From: DASSUC01 sp035649895
GTDB taxonomy: Bacteria > Actinomycetota > Actinomycetes > Mycobacteriales > Micromonosporaceae
Length of the DNA: 45,251 nt
Assembly (NCBI GenBank): GCA_035649895.1
Contig: DASRIS010000051.1
Location: 1-45,251 of the forward strand
Reading direction: 5' to 3'
Positions 39,586 through 45,251 of the stretch are shown here, piece by piece (the first letter of the stretch is position 1; every line of letters starts with the position of its first letter). The notes beneath the pieces are model-generated. The model had not been told where the DNA came from, ran no database searches, and worked only from the letters and a program-made list of their open reading frames with translations. The position numbers and the translations under genes were made by a program.

Positions 39586-41142
39586 ATGAGGAAACGGCTC
39601 CTGGCACTGCTCGCCACGGTGGCCCTCCTGGCCACCGCATGCTCGTTCGATGAGACCGGCGACCAAGGCACCAGCGAACAGGCCGACAAGCAGTTCGACA
39701 TCGCCATCGGGATCGAGCCCGACACGTTCGACCCGGCCGGTAATACCACCACGACGGTCGGGAACATAGTGGACTATGCGCTCGAGACGCTCACCCGCCT
39801 CGACAGCGACGGCAAGCTGCAGCCCGGGCTCGCCTCGTCGTGGGAGTCCAGCACCGACGGGTTGACCGCAACCCTCAAGCTCCGCACGGGTGTCCGGTTC
39901 CACGACGGCACGCCGTTCAACGCGCAGGCGGTGAAGTTCACGCTCGACCGCGTGCTGGACCCGGCGGTCGCCGTACCGACCCGGTCTGCCTTCAAGCCGA
40001 TCTCGAAGGTCGACGCGGTCGACGACAGCACTGTCCGGATCACGCTGTCCCGGCCGTACGTCCCGCTGTTCGACGCCCTCTCCACGACGGCCGCCGCGAT
40101 CGTCTCACCGGCATCGATCGACAAGCAGGGCAACACGTACAAGAAGATCGAGCGTCCGGTGGGCACCGGGCCGTACACGTTCGACGCCTACAAGAAGGGC
40201 GACCGGGTCACCTTCCAGCGGTACGCGGACTACTGGGGCGAGAAGCCGTACTACGAGACGGTCGTGTTCCGCATCGTGCCGGAGGCGGCCAGCCGGGAGA
40301 GCCTGCTGCTGGCCGGGCAGGCCGACCTGATCGTCCTGCCGCCGATCTCGGACGTGGAGAAGCTGGACACGGGCAAGACGAAGGTGCTGCTGGCACCGAG
40401 CGACCGGAGCATCTTCGTCCAGGTCAAGACCCCGAAGATCACCGACGTCCGGGTGCGGCAGGCGCTCAACTACGCGGTCGACAAGCAGGCGATGATCAAG
40501 ACGCTGCTGTTCGGAGCGGCCGACGTGCTGGACTCGCCGATGAGCAACAAGCTGAACGGCTACTGCCGGACCGGCAGCTACGACTACGACCCGGCAAAGG
40601 CCAAGGCGTTGCTGCAACAGGCCGGGGTCAGCAGCCTCACGGTCACCATGGGTACGCCGACCGGCCGGTACCTGCAGGACAAGGAGGTCGCCGAGTCGAT
40701 CTCCAACTACCTGCGTGAGGTAGGCGTGACCGTGAAGGTCGAGACGATGGACTGGTCCTCGTACGTCGCGCAGGTCAGCGCTCCGCTGCAGAAGCAGAAG
40801 TTCGACCTCCAGCTGCTCGGCTGGGCGCCGCAGTTCCTGGACGCCAGCTTCCAGATGCAGCAGTTCGACTCGTCGAACCACCCGCCGGCGGGCCTGGCCA
40901 GCAGCTTCTACCGCAACCCGCAGGTCGACGCGCTGGTGAAGCAGGCCGCGGTCGAGGCCGACAAGGCGAAGCGGGACAAGCTCTACTGCGACGCATCGAA
41001 GATCATTTGGGACGACGCACCCTGGATCTTCCTGTGGACCCAGAAGTTCCCGATCGCGTACTCCCGTTCGGTCGAGAACATCTCGTCGCTGCCGACCGAG
41101 AAGTTCTCCGCCATCTATGCGCGACCGGTCGGGAAGAAGTGA
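39586..41142 (+). CDS. peptide ABC importer substrate-binding lipoprotein
   Basis: A 518-residue family 5 solute-binding protein anchored by lipid. The lipoprotein signal is MRKRLLALLATVALLATAC with Cys19. The mature part has the SBP_bac_5 features LETLTRLDSDGKLQPGLASS, LRTGVRFHDGTPFNAQAVKF and PVGTGPYTFDAYKKGDRVTF, then a C-terminal lobe ending FPIAYSRSVENISSLPTEKF. It binds peptides, or possibly opines or nickel-type ligands, outside the membrane. GGGGGA sits 8 nt before the ATG. It is first gene of the permease unit; the substrate cannot be read from the sequence. Confidence 0.95.
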   Translation: MRKRLLALLATVALLATACSFDETGDQGTSEQADKQFDIAIGIEPDTFDPAGNTTTTVGNIVDYALETLTRLDSDGKLQPGLASSWESSTDGLTATLKLRTGVRFHDGTPFNAQAVKFTLDRVLDPAVAVPTRSAFKPISKVDAVDDSTVRITLSRPYVPLFDALSTTAAAIVSPASIDKQGNTYKKIERPVGTGPYTFDAYKKGDRVTFQRYADYWGEKPYYETVVFRIVPEAASRESLLLAGQADLIVLPPISDVEKLDTGKTKVLLAPSDRSIFVQVKTPKITDVRVRQALNYAVDKQAMIKTLLFGAADVLDSPMSNKLNGYCRTGSYDYDPAKAKALLQQAGVSSLTVTMGTPTGRYLQDKEVAESISNYLREVGVTVKVETMDWSSYVAQVSAPLQKQKFDLQLLGWAPQFLDASFQMQQFDSSNHPPAGLASSFYRNPQVDALVKQAAVEADKAKRDKLYCDASKIIWDDAPWIFLWTQKFPIAYSRSVENISSLPTEKFSAIYARPVGKK

Positions 41143-41166
41143 CCCAGCGAGCCGCCTGGCTCAGCA

Positions 41167-41208
41167 GCTGGGCCAGTAGCTGGCTCGGCTGGGCCAGTGG
41201 CTGGCTCG
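41167..41208. repeat. 21-bp tandem repeat after the binding-protein gene
   Basis: Units at 41167-41187 and 41188-41208 (one difference), in the gap before the first permease gene and just before the hairpin at 41218-41256. Likely part of a structured spacer in the operon mRNA. Confidence 0.8.
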
Positions 41209-41217
41209 GCAGCGCCG

Positions 41218-41256
41218 CTCACCTGCCAGCCTCCCCGCGGGGGGCTGGCAGGTGAG
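41218..41256 (+). promoter_or_regulatory. RNA hairpin overlapping the permease start codon
   Basis: A 14-bp perfect stem (41218-41231 with 41243-41256) is extended by a CCCC/GGGG inner stem. The right arm contains the region between the G-rich ribosome site and the GTG at 41252-41254, so the structure would hide the permease start. It may also attenuate or stop part of the transcripts after the binding protein, raising binding-protein excess over permease. Confidence 0.65.
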
Positions 41257-42184
41257 CGGGTTCGTCCAGTACCTGGTCCGGCGCCTCGGCGTGTCGCTGG
41301 TCAGCCTGCTCGGGGTCGCGCTGATCGTGGTCCTGCTCACCCACCTGCTGCCGGGCGACCCGGCACGCACGATCGCCGGGGTGCTCGCCGACCAGGAGGA
41401 GGTCGACCGGCTGCGCCGCCAGCTCGCGCTCGACCGCCCGATACTCGTGCAGTACCTGCACTTCGTGGCGGGGCTGCTGCATGGTGACCTCGGCGAGTCC
41501 GCGCGCACCGGGCAGCCCGTCTCGTCCGAGATCTTCGCGCGGCTGCCGGCGACCCTGGCGCTCGCGGTCACCGGCACGCTGGTCGGCTCGGTGCTCGGGG
41601 TGGTGGCCGGCGTCGTCGCGGCGGTCCGGAAGACCACCACGACCGACCATGTCGTATCGACGCTGTCGGTCACCGGCGTATCGGTGCCGATCTACTGGCT
41701 CGGCCTCATGCTCGTCATCGTCTTCGCGGTCGAGCTCGGTTGGCTGCCGGCGGCCGGCGCCGAGCAGCCGACGAGCATCATCCTGCCGTCGGTCGCCCTC
41801 GGCTTCTTCATCATGGCGCTGGTCGCCCGCATGACCCGCAGCACCATGCTGGAGGTGCTCGGTGAGGACTACGTGCGCACCGCGCGCGCCAAGGGCGCCA
41901 GCGAGCGGCGGGTGGTGTACAAGCACGCGCTCCGCAACGCCTTCATCCCGGTGCTGACGGTGATCGGGCTACAGTTCGGCAACCTGCTGGGTGGTGCGGT
42001 ACTGACCGAGACCGTGTTCGCGTGGCCGGGCATCGGGCGGCTGCTCGTCGACTCGATCTTCGCCCGCGACTTCCCGATGGTCCAAGGCATCGTTCTCGTG
42101 TACGCCGTCCTGCTCGTCGTCGTGAACCTCATGGTGGACCTGATGTACACCTGGATCGACCCGAGGATCTCCTTCCATGGCTGA
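41252..42184 (+). CDS. peptide ABC importer permease (DppB type)
   Basis: A 310-residue inner-membrane permease with six membrane helices. The binding-protein-dependent transport motif lies in EDYVRTARAKGASERRVVYK followed by HALRNAFIPV, the EAA loop contacting the ATPases. The N-terminal LVRRLGVSLVSLLGVALIVV, then LLPGDPARTIAG, is typical of DppB. The GTG at 41252 has a G-rich ribosome site 7 nt upstream and lies in a hairpin. It overlaps the next permease gene by 8 bp. Confidence 0.93.
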   Translation: MSGFVQYLVRRLGVSLVSLLGVALIVVLLTHLLPGDPARTIAGVLADQEEVDRLRRQLALDRPILVQYLHFVAGLLHGDLGESARTGQPVSSEIFARLPATLALAVTGTLVGSVLGVVAGVVAAVRKTTTTDHVVSTLSVTGVSVPIYWLGLMLVIVFAVELGWLPAAGAEQPTSIILPSVALGFFIMALVARMTRSTMLEVLGEDYVRTARAKGASERRVVYKHALRNAFIPVLTVIGLQFGNLLGGAVLTETVFAWPGIGRLLVDSIFARDFPMVQGIVLVYAVLLVVVNLMVDLMYTWIDPRISFHG

Positions 42185-43064
42185 CCCCGACGTCCGCAAG
42201 GTACGGGTCCCCGACCAGGTCGTGACCGGCCGCCGTACCGTCTGGGGGTCGTTCCGGCGCAACGTGCCGGCGCTGGTCGGTCTCGCTGTCCTGGTCGGGT
42301 TCCTGGTCCTCGCGGTCGCCGCACCGCTGGTCACCCCGTACGACCCGATCAAGCAGGACCTGTCGCAGGCCCGCCTGGCGCCGTCGCTCAGCCACGTCTT
42401 CGGCACGGACAACCTGGGCCGCGACATCTTCACCCGGATCATCTACGGCGCGCGGATATCACTGGTGATCGGCCTGCTCGCGGTCGCTGTCGGGCTCGTT
42501 GTCGGCGTTCCGCTCGGCCTGGTCTCCGGCTACTTCGGCCGCTGGGTCGACATCGGAGTCCAGCGGCTGGCCGACATCATGCTGGCCTTCCCACCGTTCC
42601 TGCTCGCGCTGGCGATGGTCGCGGCACTCGGCATCGGCATCCGGAACGTCATCATCGCGGTAGGGATAAGCGTGATCCCGGTGTTCATCCGGCTGACCCG
42701 TGGCTCGGCGCTGACCATCCGGACACAGGGCTACGTCGAAGCGGCCCGGGCCGAGAACGCCAGCAACGGGTACATCATCGTGCGGCACGTGCTGCCCAAC
42801 GCGCTGGCGCCAGTGATCGTGCAGGCCACGTTGAGCCTCGGCATCACCATCCTCACCGCCTCGGGGCTCGGTTTCCTCGGCGTAGGCGTGCAACAGCCGA
42901 CCCCGGAGTGGGGTTCGATGCTGGGCGATGCCCGCCACTACATCTTCAGCGACCCGACGATGGCCATGTTTCCCGGCTTTGCGATCGTGCTCGGGGTGCT
43001 CGCCTTCAACCTCATCGGCGACGGGCTGCGCGACGCGCTCGACCCGCACCTGCGTACGTTCTGA
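42177..43064 (+). CDS. peptide ABC importer permease (DppC type)
   Basis: A 295-residue permease. The DppC-type N-terminal domain (NVPALVGLAVLVGFLVLAVA, PYDPIKQDL and HVFGTDNLGRDIFTRIIYGA) precedes five or six helices. The EAA-like loop is YVEAARAENASNGYIIVRHV then LPNALAPVIV, and the end reads LIGDGLRDALDPHLRTF. It pairs with the DppB-like permease and the two divergent ATPases. The 8-bp overlap implies coupling. It is last gene of the unit. Confidence 0.94.
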   Translation: MADPDVRKVRVPDQVVTGRRTVWGSFRRNVPALVGLAVLVGFLVLAVAAPLVTPYDPIKQDLSQARLAPSLSHVFGTDNLGRDIFTRIIYGARISLVIGLLAVAVGLVVGVPLGLVSGYFGRWVDIGVQRLADIMLAFPPFLLALAMVAALGIGIRNVIIAVGISVIPVFIRLTRGSALTIRTQGYVEAARAENASNGYIIVRHVLPNALAPVIVQATLSLGITILTASGLGFLGVGVQQPTPEWGSMLGDARHYIFSDPTMAMFPGFAIVLGVLAFNLIGDGLRDALDPHLRTF

Positions 43065-43214
43065 CCCTGCGCCGACGGGGGCGGCTGAACCCTGCTGCCA
43101 TGTCCATTGTAGCGGTGGGACAACCCGGCCAGGTCGGCTCGGATGATGATTTCTAATCCCTGACCTCTCCATATGCTCGGCGGGACCCACGCTCACACGC
43201 ACCGGGGGAGCACT

Positions 43215-45251
43215 GTGCCCGACGTCAGAACGCAGGAGATCGCCGCCGAGCAGCAGGTCGTCGACCGGGTCTACGAGCGGCTGGAAGGGATGCGGGCGCA
43301 GGCGAACGCGCTCGCCGGTGAGGGCCACCGCAGGGCGGCGGCCGGCCCGGTCACCGGACTGGTGGAGCGTGACGCGATGGTCCACCGTGCCACCGCGCAG
43401 CTGCGGGCGCTTGACGCCGAAGCGGAAGGCCTCGTGTTCGGCCGGCTCGACCTCGACGACGGCGAGACGTACCACATCGGACGGCTGGGCGTGCGGGACG
43501 GTCTGGAACCACTCCTGGTCGACTGGCGGGCGCCCGCGGCCGAGCCGTTCTACCGGGCCACCTGGGGAGAGCCGCTGGGCGTGGTGCGTCGGCGGGTCAT
43601 CATCTGCCGGGGCCCGAAGGTCATGGACCTCGACGACGACGTGCTGTCTCCAGACAGCGTCGGCGACCTGCGTGTGCTCGGCGAAGGGGCGTTGCTGGCC
43701 GCGCTGCGGCGTTCCCGTGGCCGGCACATGCGCGACATCGTCACGACCATCCAGCGCGAACAGGACGCGGCCGTCCGGGCGCCCGCGCGCGGCGTCACGC
43801 TCATCACCGGCGGGCCGGGGACCGGCAAGACCCAGGTCGCGCTGCATCGGGCGGCGTACCTGCTCTACACCGACCGGGCCCGGTTCACCGGCGGCCGCAT
43901 CCTGGTGGTGGGCCCCTCGACGGTGTTCACCAGCTACATCAGCCGGGTCCTTCCCGCGCTCGGGGAGGACAGCGTGCACCTTCGCTCGCTCGGCGAGCTC
44001 GTCGAGGGGGTGACCGCGACCCGCCGCGACCCGCCGCAGGTCGCCCAGGTCAAGGGCAGCGACCGGATGCGGGGCGTGCTGGCCGAGCTGGTGTGGCAGG
44101 CACCGCCGACGGCGCCGGGCCGGCTGCGGCTGGTGTACGCGGGACAGGTGCTCACGCTCGGAGCGGACGACCTGGCGCAGGCACGCCGTCGCGTACGCGC
44201 CCGGTGCGAGGCGGCCGGCACCATGCCCAACGCCGCACGCACGGTTGCCGCCGCGGTCCTGGTGGACGCGTTGTGGTCCAAGGTGGACGGTACACATCTG
44301 GACCGGGACCTGTTCGCCGAGGACGTCGGCGACCGCGGCGAGCTCCACCGGTTCCTGCAGGCCTGGTGGCCCGCGCTGGCACCGACGACGGTGCTGTCGT
44401 GGCTGGCCGACGCCGCACGGGCGGTGACCGGTCTGGGTCGCGGCGCGGCCCCAGACGCGCCGAGCCAGACCGGTCGGGGCCTGGACGCCCAGGCTGCCGC
44501 GACGCTGGCCGGCTCGTACCGGGGTGGTTCGGGCTGGTCCGTGGACGATGTGCCGCTGCTCGACGAGCTGGCCGAGCTGCTCGGCGATCCGCCCGCCGCG
44601 CCGAAGGCGCCCGAGCCGCAGTGGCGGCTGCGTGAGCTGGGCACCGGCACCCGGCTTGTGGAGACCTTTGTCCTCAGCTGCGGTCTGCGGAACGGGTGGG
44701 AGCTGTACGCGCCCGGACATCCAACTCCGATCGCCCTCGCCGGACCGGTGATCGACAACAACGCGGTCGCCGCCGCGCAGCGCTGGGCCGAGGCCGTCAT
44801 CCTCCGGGAAGGCCACCAGGTGGTCGGCTGGACCGACGGCTTCGACCCGCACGGCGAGGAGGGGTACGTGCCGGTGCTGGCCGAGCCGCTGCCGGTCGCG
44901 CAGGCCGATGACGACCCACCTGCTGAGGACCCCTACCTGCATGTGGTTGTCGACGAGGCCCAGGATCTGTCGCCGATGGAGTGCCGGCTGATCGCCCGCC
45001 GCGCCGAGTACGCGTCGATGACCATCGTCGGCGACCTCGGGCAGGCCACCCATCCGCTGGCGGCTGGCTCGTGGCCGCAGCTGCTCGCCCGGCTCGGCAA
45101 GCGTGAGACCCGCACGCTGCAGCTGCACACCGGGTACCGGGTGCCCCAGGTCATCGCGGACTACGCGGCACGGGTCCTCGCCCCCGGTATCACGCCGACA
45201 CGCTCCTATCAGCCCGGCGGCACGTTGTCGGTGCGGCAGGTCGACGACCTG
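43215..45251 (+). CDS. HelD/HelR-type UvrD-like helicase, RNA-polymerase associated (3' end outside window)
   Basis: Partial superfamily 1 helicase, 679 codons visible. An N-terminal predicted antiparallel coiled coil (about 1-70, VRTQEIAAEQQVVDRVYERL then MRAQANALAGEG) is the arm HelD-type proteins push into RNA polymerase. GLVFGRLDLDDGETYHIGR follows, with VDWRAPAAEPFYRATW typical of HelD/HelR. Motif Q is IVTTIQREQD, Walker A GGPGTGKT (199-206) and Walker B VVVDEAQDLSPME. HelR variants release stalled or rifamycin-bound polymerase; which subtype this is cannot be told without the C-terminus. The GTG at 43215 has GGGGGAG 4 nt upstream. I saw no rifamycin-associated element upstream. Confidence 0.88.
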   Translation, partial: MPDVRTQEIAAEQQVVDRVYERLEGMRAQANALAGEGHRRAAAGPVTGLVERDAMVHRATAQLRALDAEAEGLVFGRLDLDDGETYHIGRLGVRDGLEPLLVDWRAPAAEPFYRATWGEPLGVVRRRVIICRGPKVMDLDDDVLSPDSVGDLRVLGEGALLAALRRSRGRHMRDIVTTIQREQDAAVRAPARGVTLITGGPGTGKTQVALHRAAYLLYTDRARFTGGRILVVGPSTVFTSYISRVLPALGEDSVHLRSLGELVEGVTATRRDPPQVAQVKGSDRMRGVLAELVWQAPPTAPGRLRLVYAGQVLTLGADDLAQARRRVRARCEAAGTMPNAARTVAAAVLVDALWSKVDGTHLDRDLFAEDVGDRGELHRFLQAWWPALAPTTVLSWLADAARAVTGLGRGAAPDAPSQTGRGLDAQAAATLAGSYRGGSGWSVDDVPLLDELAELLGDPPAAPKAPEPQWRLRELGTGTRLVETFVLSCGLRNGWELYAPGHPTPIALAGPVIDNNAVAAAQRWAEAVILREGHQVVGWTDGFDPHGEEGYVPVLAEPLPVAQADDDPPAEDPYLHVVVDEAQDLSPMECRLIARRAEYASMTIVGDLGQATHPLAAGSWPQLLARLGKRETRTLQLHTGYRVPQVIADYAARVLAPGITPTRSYQPGGTLSVRQVDDL

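Noticed and set aside
42459..45128. 889-codon minus-strand frame opposite permease and helicase
   Set aside because: Spans two genes on the other strand and has no motifs; an antisense artefact.
1..45251. CRISPR arrays and tRNA or rRNA genes
   Set aside because: No regularly spaced repeats with unique spacers, no cloverleaf with CCA-type ends and no rRNA-like stretch were noticed by eye. The tandem repeats present are short and without spacers. A tRNA scan was not possible.

Overview
The window is high-GC DNA with GTG starts, start/stop overlaps (ATGA, GTGA) and strong purine-rich ribosome sites. Together with the block ppx / DUF501 / FtsB-like / eno, which has the same order in mycobacteria, this points to an actinomycete. 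The secreted hydrolases, TIGR04222 protein and sporadic HerA-type cassette suggest a filamentous soil genus, possibly Micromonosporaceae; that family assignment is inference.

Layout. 1-7044 is a minus-strand housekeeping block: MoxR ATPase (cut by the window edge) with two membrane partners, family-5 uracil-DNA glycosylase, Ppx/GppA phosphatase, DUF501, FtsB-like septum protein and enolase. 7296-8935 (+) is a lipoprotein plus NudC. 9029-10654 (-) is a DUF885 zinc peptidase. 10825-15717 (-) is a tightly coupled three-gene cassette: DUF559-type nuclease, winged-helix protein, and a 1048-residue two-ATPase protein with a HerA-like C-terminus. It has the build of a defence system and I do not recognise it as a named one. 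Beside it lie an IS66 remnant and a membrane protein ending in a cold-shock domain. 17196-18971 (-) is a secreted alpha-amylase with a CBM20. 19186-23130 (+) is an overlapping set: a membrane protein with a Gly/Cys tail (TIGR04222 type), a DUF692/MNIO enzyme, a small partner, then an ABC ATPase and permease. This looks like a membrane-anchored, cysteine-modified peptide system.

23148-28935 is a scarred region: HIT protein, IS5 and radical-SAM remnants, an intact Phd/RelE-type toxin-antitoxin pair with a leaderless-looking promoter, an amine oxidase, a 5'-truncated MazF-like gene, a hypothetical membrane protein, one truncated and one complete DinB protein, and a frameshifted small gene. 28999-35655 is a cluster of exported hydrolases (snapalysin-like protease, S1 protease, M14 carboxypeptidase) with an XRE-STAND-TPR regulator and a small exported protein. 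35742-37235 holds a DUF2243 membrane protein and a frameshifted membrane-anchored gene. 37336-43064 is a complete dipeptide/oligopeptide ABC importer, with the ATPases divergent from the binding protein and permeases. The window ends inside a HelD/HelR-type RNA-polymerase-associated helicase.

The two most interesting items are the nuclease/wHTH/HerA cassette (10825-15717) and the Cys-tail/MNIO set (19186-23130). Functions for both are inferred from domain content only.
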